Shown here: positions 33,500-41,750 of the stretch, piece after piece
Numbering within the stretch: the stretch's first letter is position 1
Layout of the letters: each line of letters starts with the position of its first letter
Assembly: GCA_964494475.1 (NCBI GenBank)
Contig: CAZBRS010000029.1
Location: 10,888-74,887 of the forward strand
Direction: 5' to 3'
DNA length: 64,000 bases
DNA from: CAZBRS01 sp964494475
Lineage (GTDB): Bacteria; Myxococcota_A; UBA9042; CAZBRS01
Made by a program: the position numbers and the translations under genes
Notes under the pieces: model-generated
Database searches by the model: none
Told to the model about the DNA's origin: nothing
What the model saw: the letters and a program-made list of their open reading frames with translations, nothing else

Positions 33500-35551
33500 T
33501 CAGAACGTGACCGTCGCACGCAGCCGGGCCGCCGTCGGCGTTCCCGGCGTGACGTGCACCCCCTCCAGCACCTCGCCGCCCCGGAAGGGCCGCGAGGCGT
33601 ACGCGAACACCGAGTCGTACCAGGCCGCACCCAGCAGGTTCAGGACCTCGAGCGTGAGCTCCACGGGCCCGGTCTCGTAGCCCACCTGGGCGTCGACCAC
33701 GTAGTAGGCCGCCGACGTGTAGCCGAGGTCCAGGGTGCGCGGGCCCACGAAGCGGCCCCGCAGCGTGCCCTTGAAGCCGTCGGGGTGCGCCAGCGCCACC
33801 GTGTTCGTCATCATCCACGCGGCCTGGTTGGGGATGGTGTTCCCGTCCACGAAGCGCGCGCGCACCCAGTACAGGTCGGTGCCGACCCACAGCCAGGGCA
33901 GCGGGCTCACGCGCGCTTCGAGCTCGGCGCCGAAGCGCCGGCTGCGGCCGCGCGGGATCGTGGCCCCGACCTCGCTGTCGAAGACCAGCTCGGCCTCCTT
34001 GTCGGCCCACCAGCCGGTGGTGGCCAGGCTGATGCGGTCGCCCCAGAGCTTCAGCGACGAGCCCACCTCGGCCCCCGTGACCGCCGGCAACGTGCGATCG
34101 GGAGCCCAGGCCACCTGCCGTGCGGTGGGCGACACGAAGCCGCGCCCGAAGTTCAGGAACAGGCTCCAGCCCTCCAGCGGCGTGAAGATGGCGCTGGCCT
34201 TGGGTGAGACGGCGTAGCCCCAGGTCGAGAACGTGACGGGGTCGTCGTCGAGGAACGGCGAGGTGTTGGTGACGATGTCGAGCTCGCCGTAGCGGTCCTG
34301 GGTGCCGTCACCGTCCCACAGGATGGTGTCCAGCCGCACGCCGGCCACCAGGCGCAGCCAGCGCGTCACGTCGACGCGCTCGTCGAGGTACGCGGCCAAC
34401 GCCGTCTCGACGAACTCGTAGCGATTGTAGCCGTCGATCCGCTCCCGGCGCTGCGTCAGCACCTGGCGCTGGTCGACGACGTCGGTGCGGCCCTGCAGGC
34501 CGAGCTCGGTGGCGAAGGTCAGGCCGCCCGCTGCCGTCAGCCAGGCCGCGTTGGTGTTCATGCCGGCGTAGACGCGCTCGTCGCGCTGCTCCATCTGATC
34601 GCCGGTCTCGGGGTGCAGGTAGTAGAACGAATAGTTCGAGAAGATCGACGTGCGCTTGGCGTTGGCGTAGGCCTGCACGCGGCCCATCCAGGCGTCGCCG
34701 CGGCTCCAGTCCCAGGTGAGGCCCAGCAGGTGCCGCTCCACGTCGACCCGGTTCGAGTCGTCGAGCGCTCCGAAGCGCGAGACCGTGCCGGCGTCGATGA
34801 GCGCCTCCGGCAGGATGTCGGCGGCCTCGGACCCGGTGCGATAGCCGGCGTAGAGCAGGCGGAGCTCGCCGGGGCCGAGCGGCATGCGGTGGTGCAGGAA
34901 GGCGCGTCCGGCCCACTGTCGCCCCGGATCGGTGGCCCCGTCGGTGCGGTTGCCCTGCACGGCGCCCCAGGTGTCTCCACCCGGCCAGGTCAGCCCCGCC
35001 TCGACCAACCCCTCGGCCGACGCGAAGGTGCCGGCGCCGCCCGTGACGCGCGCGGCGAACTCGCGCCGACGGTACGGTCGGAAGTCGATGACCCCTGCGG
35101 TCGCGAAGTTGCCGAAGCGTGCGTCGTAGGGCCCCTTCAGCACCCAGATGCGCTCGAGCACTTCGGGCAGCAGGAAGTGCAGATCGAGGTAGCCCGCGCC
35201 GTGCACGTGCGAGGGCTCGTTCAGCGGGATGCCGTCGAGGGTCACGGCCACGTCCTGGCCGTGCTCGGCGTCGAACCCGCGCAGGAAGAACTGGTGCGCC
35301 TTGGCGCCGCCCGTGTGCTGGGTGATGTGCAGCCCGGGCACGAAGCGCAGCAGGTCCGACGCGGTGCTGCGCGGGAACGCCATGAAGTCGCGGTTGCGCA
35401 CCTCCTGGTCGGAGGCGGCGCTGAGGGGTCGGTCGGCCTCGATGAGCACGGGCGCGAGCGCCTCGTTGGAGTCGGGCTCGTGGGCGCGAGCGGGAGCGCT
35501 CGCCACGACGACGAGGAGGAGCAGGCCGGTCTTGATAGCACGTAGCATCAT
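33500..35551 (-). CDS. TonB-dependent receptor, metal-regulon member
   Basis: The 683-residue protein has a signal peptide (LLLLVVVASAPARA). The plug carries FMAFPRSTASDLLRFVPGLHI, FFLRGFDAEHGQD and GVIDFRP, and the barrel ends ARLRATVTF with a terminal Phe. The DGIPLNEPSHVHGAGYLDL plug loop has two His near the extracellular side. The start codon (35551) lies inside overlapping copies of the operator at 35535-35568. It is co-directional with the lipoprotein at 32449 and the CbiMNQO importer, so it likely takes up nickel or cobalt complexes. Confidence 0.9.
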   Translation of the reverse strand: MMLRAIKTGLLLLVVVASAPARAHEPDSNEALAPVLIEADRPLSAASDQEVRNRDFMAFPRSTASDLLRFVPGLHITQHTGGAKAHQFFLRGFDAEHGQDVAVTLDGIPLNEPSHVHGAGYLDLHFLLPEVLERIWVLKGPYDARFGNFATAGVIDFRPYRRREFAARVTGGAGTFASAEGLVEAGLTWPGGDTWGAVQGNRTDGATDPGRQWAGRAFLHHRMPLGPGELRLLYAGYRTGSEAADILPEALIDAGTVSRFGALDDSNRVDVERHLLGLTWDWSRGDAWMGRVQAYANAKRTSIFSNYSFYYLHPETGDQMEQRDERVYAGMNTNAAWLTAAGGLTFATELGLQGRTDVVDQRQVLTQRRERIDGYNRYEFVETALAAYLDERVDVTRWLRLVAGVRLDTILWDGDGTQDRYGELDIVTNTSPFLDDDPVTFSTWGYAVSPKASAIFTPLEGWSLFLNFGRGFVSPTARQVAWAPDRTLPAVTGAEVGSSLKLWGDRISLATTGWWADKEAELVFDSEVGATIPRGRSRRFGAELEARVSPLPWLWVGTDLYWVRARFVDGNTIPNQAAWMMTNTVALAHPDGFKGTLRGRFVGPRTLDLGYTSAAYYVVDAQVGYETGPVELTLEVLNLLGAAWYDSVFAYASRPFRGGEVLEGVHVTPGTPTAARLRATVTF

Positions 35552-35568
35552 AACGTGCTACGTGCTAC
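35535..35568. promoter_or_regulatory. Double metal-regulon dyad at TonB receptor start
   Basis: Two overlapping dyads shifted by 7 bp: ATAGCAC-N13-GTGCTAC (35535-35561) and GTAGCAT-N13-GTGCTAC (35542-35568), each one mismatch from the cbiM site. Together they make a perfect 12-bp inverted repeat, TAGCACGTAGCA (35536-35547) and TGCTACGTGCTA (35556-35567). The sites cover the start codon, so the repressor would block transcription and possibly translation. Confidence 0.8.
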
Positions 35569-35586
35569 ACCCCGCGGCGCAGCGCG

Positions 35587-36429
35587 TCAAGGCCGATTCG
35601 ACCGGACGCCGACCGCGCGCTCGAGCCCGTAGAGCAGCGCCGCCACCGTAGCCATGCAGGCGCCCGTGGGCAGCGACAGCTCGAACGAGGCCCAGTAGCC
35701 GAGGAAGGCCGCCGCGGCGCCGGTGACGGCCGCGAGCAGGACTACGCGCAGGGGATCGCGGGCCAGGCGGAGCGCCCCGGCGGCGGGGAAGACCGAGAAC
35801 GCGAAGGAGGGGAGGGCTCCCACCACGCGCGTGTTCGCCGCGATGGCGAGGCCGAGGCTCAGGTAGAGCAGGGCGTCGAGCAGGCGCACCGGGGCGCCGT
35901 GGGCGCGGGCGGTGTCGGGGTCGAAGGCCACCCCCACGAACGGGCGGGCCAGCAGGGCGTTCAGCGCCAGGACCGCGGCCGACGTCGTGACCGCCCGCAC
36001 CATGGGGCCGTGCTCGAGGGCGATGGCGTTGCCGAAGAGCACGTCGCTCACGTCGTGCATCTCGGCCGAGACCAGGCCGCCGAGCAGCAGCACCAGCGCC
36101 GACGCCAGCACGAAGACGGCCCCCAGCAGCCACTCGCGCGTGGACCCCCGGGACTCGCGCACGAACCCGAGCAGCAGCGCCACGCCAGCCGCGAACACGG
36201 CCGCGAACGTGCCCGGATCGTCGGCCAGCAGGGGTTCGAGCGCCGGCAGGCGGTGCGCGATCAGGAAGGTGAGCACCACGCCCAGCCCCGCCACCTGCGA
36301 CAGGGCGGCCGGCAGGAAGACCACCCGGCGGAGCACCGCGTGCACGCCCACGGCCGCCACCGCAGCGGCCGAGATCGACGCCGCCAGCACCACGTCGAGC
36401 CACAGGAACGAGCTCTCGAAGAACGTCAT
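35587..36429 (-). CDS. Zn/Mn-type ABC transporter permease (ABC-3 family)
   Basis: This 280-residue membrane protein has about eight hydrophobic segments and the ABC-3 family features (AALSQVAGLGVV early, VGVAFDPDTARAHGAPVRLLDALLY in the middle, GALPSFAFSVFPAAGALRLA late). It is the permease of a ZnuB/MntB-type importer. It overlaps the ATPase gene by 4 bp. Specificity (Zn2+, Mn2+ or other) cannot be fixed by sequence; the Cys/His-rich partners suggest zinc. Confidence 0.88.
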   Translation of the reverse strand: MTFFESSFLWLDVVLAASISAAAVAAVGVHAVLRRVVFLPAALSQVAGLGVVLTFLIAHRLPALEPLLADDPGTFAAVFAAGVALLLGFVRESRGSTREWLLGAVFVLASALVLLLGGLVSAEMHDVSDVLFGNAIALEHGPMVRAVTTSAAVLALNALLARPFVGVAFDPDTARAHGAPVRLLDALLYLSLGLAIAANTRVVGALPSFAFSVFPAAGALRLARDPLRVVLLAAVTGAAAAFLGYWASFELSLPTGACMATVAALLYGLERAVGVRSNRP

Positions 36430-37223
36430 GGTGCGACCTCGGCGACCCGCACGAGGGGATGGCCCCCTACGTCGACGACCTCCATGGGCCGCCCGTACAA
36501 CGCCGAGAGCCGCGGCGTCGTGAGCAGCGCGTGGGCGTCGTCGACCACGAACAGCTCCTGATCCTTGTTGACCAGCGCGATGCGGTCGGCGTAGCGGGCG
36601 GCGATGCCCAGTTGGTGGGTCACGAAGACCAGCGCAAGGTGGCGCTCTCGGGTCAGGCCGGACACCAGGTCGAGCAGATCGCGCTCCGAGGGCAGGTCCA
36701 TGCCGGCGGTCGGCTCGTCGAGCACCAGCAGGTCGGGCTCCCGCACCAGGGCCCGGGCCAGCAGCACGCGCTGCTGCTGGCCCCCCGAGAGGTCGCGGAA
36801 GGGCGTCCGGGCGAGGTGAGCCAACTCCAACCGCGCGAGCTGGGCGGTCGCCCGGGCCGCCGAGGCGAGGCGGGCCCCGCCCCAGCGGCCGGGCCCGCGT
36901 TCACCGAGCCCCCCGGTGGCCACCACGTCGAGGGCGCAGAGCGGGAAGACGGGGTCGGCCTGGCCCCGCTGCGGGACGTAGCCGACCACCAGCCCCGGAC
37001 GTCGCGTGACGCGGCCGGCCAGCGGGGGCAACGTGCCGAGCAGGGTCGCGAGCAGGGTCGACTTCCCGGCCCCGTTCGGGCCCACCACGCAGAGCGTCTC
37101 GCCGCTCTGCAGATCGAACGAGAGGCCCGACAGGAGGCGGCGTCGGCCGTGACCGATGGTCACGTCGGAGAGCCCCACGAGCGTGTCGGCCACCAGCTCG
37201 CGCTGCGGTTGGGGGGGCGTCAT
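36426..37223 (-). CDS. Zn/Mn-type ABC transporter ATPase (ZnuC-like)
   Basis: The 265-residue ATPase has Walker A GPNGAGKST, Q-loop VGYVPQRGQ, signature LSGGQQQRVLLARAL, Walker B LLVLDEPTAGMD and switch VFVTHQLG, as in ZnuC/MntA ATPases. It is 6 bp after the Cys/His-rich lipoprotein gene and overlaps the permease gene. Confidence 0.9.
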   Translation of the reverse strand: MTPPQPQRELVADTLVGLSDVTIGHGRRRLLSGLSFDLQSGETLCVVGPNGAGKSTLLATLLGTLPPLAGRVTRRPGLVVGYVPQRGQADPVFPLCALDVVATGGLGERGPGRWGGARLASAARATAQLARLELAHLARTPFRDLSGGQQQRVLLARALVREPDLLVLDEPTAGMDLPSERDLLDLVSGLTRERHLALVFVTHQLGIAARYADRIALVNKDQELFVVDDAHALLTTPRLSALYGRPMEVVDVGGHPLVRVAEVAP

Positions 37224-37229
37224 CGTCGC

Positions 37230-37619
37230 CTACTCCTCCTCGTGGAGCTCGGGAACGCAGTAGACGGCCGTGCCGAGGGTCTCGAGGGTGCCGTGATCGC
37301 AGGGGCATTCGCCCGTGGCGGGGCACAGGCAGGCCTCGTGGTGGTGCTCCTCCGTGACCGCGTCGTCCCCGGCGACGTCGGCGGTCGAGGCGGCCTCGTC
37401 GGCGTCGGCTTCGCAGAGCTCGGTGACCTCGTCGGCCGGAACGCAGGTGTCGGCGTGGTTCAGGTAGCCGCTGTCGCAGTGGCAGTGGCCGTCGTGCTCG
37501 CTGCCGTGGGTGCCGCAGTCGACGGCGGTCGTGCCTTCGTCGCCCTCGCTGGCGCAACCGGTGAGGCCGAGGCCGAGGGAGAGCGCGAGGATCGTCGTGA
37601 GGATCGTGAGACGTGTCAT
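37230..37619 (-). CDS. Cys/His/acid-rich lipoprotein in Zn-type ABC operon
   Basis: This 129-residue lipoprotein (LGLTGCASEG) has about ten Cys and a cluster of His and acidic residues: CGTHGSEHDGHCHCDSGYLNH (EGF-like spacing), then TEEHHHEACLCPATGECPCDHG. Twelve or so residues are His, many near Cys or Glu, so it is almost surely metal-binding. It lies between the binding-protein gene (23 bp upstream) and the ATPase gene. It probably buffers or delivers the imported metal at the membrane. No named family recognised. Confidence 0.8.
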   Translation of the reverse strand: MTRLTILTTILALSLGLGLTGCASEGDEGTTAVDCGTHGSEHDGHCHCDSGYLNHADTCVPADEVTELCEADADEAASTADVAGDDAVTEEHHHEACLCPATGECPCDHGTLETLGTAVYCVPELHEEE

Positions 37620-37642
37620 GCTGGGGGCTCCTTGTCGGGGCG

Positions 37643-38542
37643 TCAGTTCGTGAGCGCGCGGACCAACGAGTCCACGAGCGCGATGTAGCTGTCGGTGTCG
37701 CCGGCGCCCACCATGGTGGGCAGGACCTTCAGGGTCGCCCCGGACTTCTCGGCGAACACGCGCGAGAGCTGCGCCGGGTAGAACGACTCCTGGAGCACGT
37801 ACTTCACGCCGAGCTTCTGCACGCGGCGCACGAGCTCGGCCACGTGATCGGGGCCGGGCGGGATGCCCGGCTTCGGCTCGAGCGCGCCCACCTCCTCGAA
37901 GCCGGCGTAGTCGAGGAAGTAGACCCAGCTGCGGTGGTAGACGACCACTCGCGTACCCTTCTTCGGGTCGAGCGCCCGCCGCCAGTCGGCCATCCGGGCC
38001 TCGAGGCGCGCCACGAAGGCCTCGGCGCCGCGGGCGTAGTCGGCGGCGTGCTCGCGGTCGAGCTCGGCCAGCCGGGCCGCGATGCCCCGCGCCAGCCGCA
38101 CGCCGTTGCGCGGGTCGAACCAGTAGTGCGGGTTGCCGCCCGGGTGGATGTCGCCCTTCGAGCGGTCGGCGGCCTCGACCTCCATGGGCGGGATCAGCGT
38201 GGAGCAGTCGAGGTAGCCCTCGCCCCCGCGTTGAACGAGCGGGTTGCGCGCGGCGCCGAGCAGGGGCGGCAGCCAGCCCCCCTCCAGCTCCAGGCCGGCC
38301 AGCAGCAGCAGGTCGGCGCGGTTCAGCGACACGACGAAGCTGGGCTTGGCGTCGAGGAAGTGGGGATCCTGGGTCGGGCGCACGAGGGCCGTGACGTCGA
38401 CGAGCGGGCCCCCGACCTCCTTCGCGATCGCGCCGAAGTCGGGGATGGTCGTGACGACGCGCACCGCGGCCGTTGCCGGGCTCACCGCGAGGAGCAGGAA
38501 GGCGAGCACGCTGATGGGCAGGGAACGACGAAGGCTTCGCAT
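37643..38542 (-). CDS. Zn/Mn-type metal-binding periplasmic protein (ZnuA-like)
   Basis: The 299-residue protein has a signal peptide and the cluster A-I metal-binding layout: His61 in TQDPHFLDA, His139 in GGNPHYWFDP, His203 in VVVYHRSWVYF and a downstream VLQESFY acid. It lacks the long His-rich loop of many ZnuA proteins. This binding protein delivers the metal to the permease 35587 in the same operon. Confidence 0.88.
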   Translation of the reverse strand: MRSLRRSLPISVLAFLLLAVSPATAAVRVVTTIPDFGAIAKEVGGPLVDVTALVRPTQDPHFLDAKPSFVVSLNRADLLLLAGLELEGGWLPPLLGAARNPLVQRGGEGYLDCSTLIPPMEVEAADRSKGDIHPGGNPHYWFDPRNGVRLARGIAARLAELDREHAADYARGAEAFVARLEARMADWRRALDPKKGTRVVVYHRSWVYFLDYAGFEEVGALEPKPGIPPGPDHVAELVRRVQKLGVKYVLQESFYPAQLSRVFAEKSGATLKVLPTMVGAGDTDSYIALVDSLVRALTN

Positions 38543-38558
38543 GGGCTCCTCCCCCGGC

Positions 38559-39692
38559 TCAATAGGCGTGGGCGCCGTGGGCGCCGGCCGAGACCTCGAG
38601 CTGAACGAGGCCGATGTGATTCAACGCGTACCCCTCGACGTCCTCGACCGAGTACTGCAGGCGAACCCGCGAGAAGTGGCTGGGCAGGAAGCTGAGGACG
38701 GCGCTGCCCCGCACCGAATCGAGGCCCAGCTTGGCGCGCCCGTTGTCGGCGGCGGGCTCGTCGCCCTCGAGCCGACGCCAGAGCTCGCCCCGGGCGCCGG
38801 CCTCCCAGCGCTTGCCGAGGCCCACCACCACGTCGGTGGTGCCGCCCACGTCGCGCCACACGTCGTGGGGCACCTCCAGCTCGCGCAGCCACGCCTCGGT
38901 GGCCCAGGCCACGAAGACCGTGCCGGTCTCGCCCCAGCCCAACGGGCGCCATTTGAGGAAGAGATCGAGGCCGTAAGCGTAGGCGCGGTTGCCGGCCTCG
39001 GGGCCCATGGCCGACGGGGCGAACAGGGCGTTGGCGCCCACCTGCAGCGCCCAATCGTCGGCCAGATCGAAGAATTGGATGACCCTGACAGGGTAGAGGA
39101 AGTCCGCGAAGGAGGGATCTCCCTCGGACAGGGGCTTGGTGCGGAAGGCCCCGCCCTCGCCGGACTGCAGGCCCGCGATGACCTCGACGTACCAGGGCAG
39201 GGGCACGAGCCACGACAGCTCGACGCCCGGCGCGCCCAGCCCCTCGGCCCCGAACAGGAACTGATTGGGCAGCGTGTGCAGCACGAAGCTCCACGAGTGG
39301 GGGTGCACGTTGTTCTGGCGCCCCAGGCGCGAGAGGAAGAGCCCTCCCCGCGCCTGCAGGTTCCAGGGCAGCGAGAGCGTGGTGAACGTGATCTCCTCGA
39401 GGTGCATGTGCGCGAAGCAGAAGTTCATGTCGAACCGGAAATAGGGGTCGATGTTGGCCGAGGCCGCGAGCTCGGCGCCCGTGACCGCCGGCCCGTTGGT
39501 GGTGGGAGCGTGGCCGCCCAGGTGCAGGCGGTCCGGCTCCGAGAAGTAGGCCCCGACCACGTCGAGGATCACCGAAAGGTTCGGGTTCGTTTCGTTGCCG
39601 AGCAGCTCCTTCCCCAGCACCTCTTGTCCCGGTGCTGCGCGGGGAACGAGCAGCGGCAGCAGCAAGATCGCGACGGCCAGTGCAGGACGCAT
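38559..39692 (-). CDS. Outer-membrane beta-barrel of Zn-type operon
   Basis: This 377-residue protein has a signal peptide and a barrel-like pattern of short amphipathic strands with aromatic girdle residues, ending VSAGAHGAHAY. It resembles proteins annotated as zinc-regulated outer-membrane porins or receptors; no TonB plug is present. Several His lie near the N-terminus (DRLHLGGHAPTTNG, FCFAHMHLEEITF). It is 17 bp upstream of the binding-protein gene. It may conduct the metal across the outer membrane. Confidence 0.65.
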   Translation of the reverse strand: MRPALAVAILLLPLLVPRAAPGQEVLGKELLGNETNPNLSVILDVVGAYFSEPDRLHLGGHAPTTNGPAVTGAELAASANIDPYFRFDMNFCFAHMHLEEITFTTLSLPWNLQARGGLFLSRLGRQNNVHPHSWSFVLHTLPNQFLFGAEGLGAPGVELSWLVPLPWYVEVIAGLQSGEGGAFRTKPLSEGDPSFADFLYPVRVIQFFDLADDWALQVGANALFAPSAMGPEAGNRAYAYGLDLFLKWRPLGWGETGTVFVAWATEAWLRELEVPHDVWRDVGGTTDVVVGLGKRWEAGARGELWRRLEGDEPAADNGRAKLGLDSVRGSAVLSFLPSHFSRVRLQYSVEDVEGYALNHIGLVQLEVSAGAHGAHAY

Positions 39693-39743
39693 GCGAACTC
39701 CATGTCGGCGCCTGGGCGCGTGGATTCGAGCGACAGCAGCGAA

Positions 39744-40094
39744 TCAGGCCGACAGGGCGGGGGGAGAGTGCGAGGGGGCCAGCAGGTAGAGCGCGATGCC
39801 GGAGACGCGGGGGCAGGGCGGGATGGGCGCGGCCAGCGCGTCGCGGGCCGGCAGCACGGCAGGCAGCAGGGGCGCGACGACAGGAGACAGCGACGCCTGG
39901 GTCAGCGCCGCGAGGAACATGCACTCGTTGTCGTGGTGCGCGTCGCCTTCTTCGTGCAGGGGCAGCGCGTGATCGTGCGTGGCCAGGTGGGCCAGCGCAC
40001 CGACCTGCGTGGCGAACAGCACGAGCACCAGCGCCAGCGCGCCCAAGGAGCCGAGCCTCCTTCGCCGCCGGAGCCAGAGCGCATGCCGGGTCAT
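39744..40094 (-). CDS. Small His-rich membrane protein (DUF2946-like)
   Basis: From the ATG at 40094 the product has 116 residues (a GTG at 40103 would add three). It has an Arg-rich start, one membrane helix (LALVLVLFATQVGALAHLA), then THDHALPLHEEGDAHHDNE, a metal-binding-like patch, and a Pro-rich C-terminus. Layout resembles small metal-associated proteins such as DUF2946. It is the first gene of the Zn-type operon, 51 bp before the barrel gene. Confidence 0.6.
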   Translation of the reverse strand: MTRHALWLRRRRRLGSLGALALVLVLFATQVGALAHLATHDHALPLHEEGDAHHDNECMFLAALTQASLSPVVAPLLPAVLPARDALAAPIPPCPRVSGIALYLLAPSHSPPALSA

Positions 40095-40140
40095 CGTCAC
40101 CACCGCGAAGATACGTCAAGAGACATAGGAGCCCTCGGCG

Positions 40141-40167
40141 AAAAAAGCAAGCCCCGGGCGCCGGGGC
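40141..40167 (-). terminator. Candidate intrinsic terminator
   Basis: GCCCCGG (40151-40157), loop GCG, CCGGGGC (40161-40167) with a run of six A on the plus strand at 40141-40146 makes, on the minus strand, a 7-bp G/C hairpin followed 4 nt later by six T. It would end transcripts coming from the cyclase gene side. Confidence 0.5.
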
Positions 40168-40276
40168 CTTCTCCAGCGCGAACACCCGCGTGCGTCAACT
40201 TGACGGGCAGGATCCTATACGTTAAACAGGATCAACGATTCCGTGCTGGTTGAATCATAACTGCGGGAGTTTCACG

Positions 40277-40393
40277 ATGGGCGACAAGGGCGGCAAGAAG
40301 GACAAGGACAAGAGCCAGAAGCAGAAGGCCAGCGCTACGGACAAGAAGAACAAGCAGGCCAAGGACAAGCAGCCCAAGGCGGTCGTGAAGTAG
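40277..40393 (+). CDS. Tiny Lys-rich protein
   Basis: This 38-residue protein is almost only Lys, Gln, Asp, Ala and Gly (MGDKGGKKDKDKSQKQK and on). It starts at an ATG 8 bp after CGGGAG and ends at TAG 12 bp before the convergent cyclase stop. Very similar short Lys-rich proteins occur widely in proteobacteria without known function. An approximate TTGACG-N17-TTAAAC promoter lies at 40200-40228. It was below the usual length cut-off for gene finders. Confidence 0.65.
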   Translation: MGDKGGKKDKDKSQKQKASATDKKNKQAKDKQPKAVVK

Positions 40394-40405
40394 CCCACTC
40401 CGGGC

Positions 40406-41587
40406 TCACTCCGGCTCCTTTCGGCTGACCGCGATCACCTCGACGGGCTCGGCGACGTTCTTGAAGGGCAGGCGCCCCCTGCTGGCGAAGCCCAGGCGAG
40501 GAACGGCGACGGACCCGTTGTAGAGCTTCCGTTGTTCGAGGGCGGCCGCGTACGTCTGCTCGGTGGTCAGGATCTCGCCCCGGCCCGCGGCGCCGCAAAG
40601 ACGCGCCGCCATGTTGGTCGTGTGGCCGAGGGCGGTGTAGTCCATGCGGCTCGCCGTTCCGATGTTGCCCACCACGACGGGTCCGGTGGCGATGCCGATC
40701 CCGCACGCGCCCGCCGGCTTTCCCGCCGCGGCCCGCTCGGCCATCCACACCCGATTCGCCCGCTGCATCTCGGCCGCGCACACCAGCGCGCGCAGGGCGT
40801 GGTCGGCGTGGGGCACCGGCGCCCCGAAGAACGCCATGACGTTGTCGCCCACGTACTTGTCGATCGTCCCGTCGAGCGCCTCGACGCACGCGACCATGCT
40901 GGCCAGGTACGAGTTGACGAGCTCGCCCACCCCCTCGGGTTCGAGGTTCTGGCTGAGCGCCGTGAAACCCCGCATGTCGACGAACAGCACCGAGAGCGTC
41001 CGACGCTCCATGGTCATCAGGTGGTCGGCGGGGAGCTGGTGCATCTGCTCGATCACCGCCGGCGAGACGTAGCGCGAGAACGTGTTCTCGAGCCACTTCA
41101 GCAACGTGACGTCCTGTGCCGTGATCTGCACGCGGCCCTGGATGCCGATGGCCGTGAAGCGCAGGACGGGGTCGCCGACCGGCCGCGCGCCCTTGGAGCG
41201 GGGCAGGCGCTCCAGGGATAGATCGGGGCACGTGCGCTCGATCACCGTAGGTTCGGACGAGGATCGCGCCAGGCGGATCAGCGTCGCGAGCGCGCCGACA
41301 CCCAGGGGCCCCTGGTCGTACGCCCCATAGTGCGTGCCCATCGCCGCCTTGCGATCGGAGATGCCGAGCAGCCTCGCCATCGGGCCGTTGAGAAAGCCGA
41401 TGGTGTCGTCGACGGCCACGGCCAGCCCCATCTCCTCGGCGCCCAGCATCGTGGTGGTGTTGGTGCGCGAGCGCGGCACCATCGTGAACGTCCCCGTCAT
41501 GGGCACGAGGGTCGCCGTCTGCAGGCGCCTCACCTCGGCCTCCAGGTCGGCCACGCGGGCCTCGAGTTCTTCGACGGTCTTCGCCAT
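40406..41587 (-). CDS. PAS-adenylate/guanylate cyclase (class III)
   Basis: This 393-residue protein starts with a short coiled coil (residues 1-25) and a PAS-like sensor (residues 50-165). The C-terminal catalytic domain has LFVDMRGFTALS (Asp204), DKYVGDNVMAFFGAP (Asp248) and GIGIATGPVVVGNIG, the key metal-binding and structural motifs of class III cyclases. It likely makes cAMP or cGMP in response to a PAS signal. It is divergent from the ABC gene, 163 bp away, and a cNMP-binding protein is encoded downstream of that gene. Confidence 0.9.
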   Translation of the reverse strand: MAKTVEELEARVADLEAEVRRLQTATLVPMTGTFTMVPRSRTNTTTMLGAEEMGLAVAVDDTIGFLNGPMARLLGISDRKAAMGTHYGAYDQGPLGVGALATLIRLARSSSEPTVIERTCPDLSLERLPRSKGARPVGDPVLRFTAIGIQGRVQITAQDVTLLKWLENTFSRYVSPAVIEQMHQLPADHLMTMERRTLSVLFVDMRGFTALSQNLEPEGVGELVNSYLASMVACVEALDGTIDKYVGDNVMAFFGAPVPHADHALRALVCAAEMQRANRVWMAERAAAGKPAGACGIGIATGPVVVGNIGTASRMDYTALGHTTNMAARLCGAAGRGEILTTEQTYAAALEQRKLYNGSVAVPRLGFASRGRLPFKNVAEPVEVIAVSRKEPE

Positions 41588-41750
41588 GGATCAGGGCTCC
41601 TGCTGCACCGCGAGCGCCGGTTTGGTTCCGTTTCGGAGTATCGACGCGACCCGCCGAACGGTCAAGCGGGCTTCGGGCGCTCTTGACCGTGGGGTGGGGA
41701 GCGGGGATACTCGCGGCTGCGCGTGACGATCTCCACGACTCGGGTGGTCC

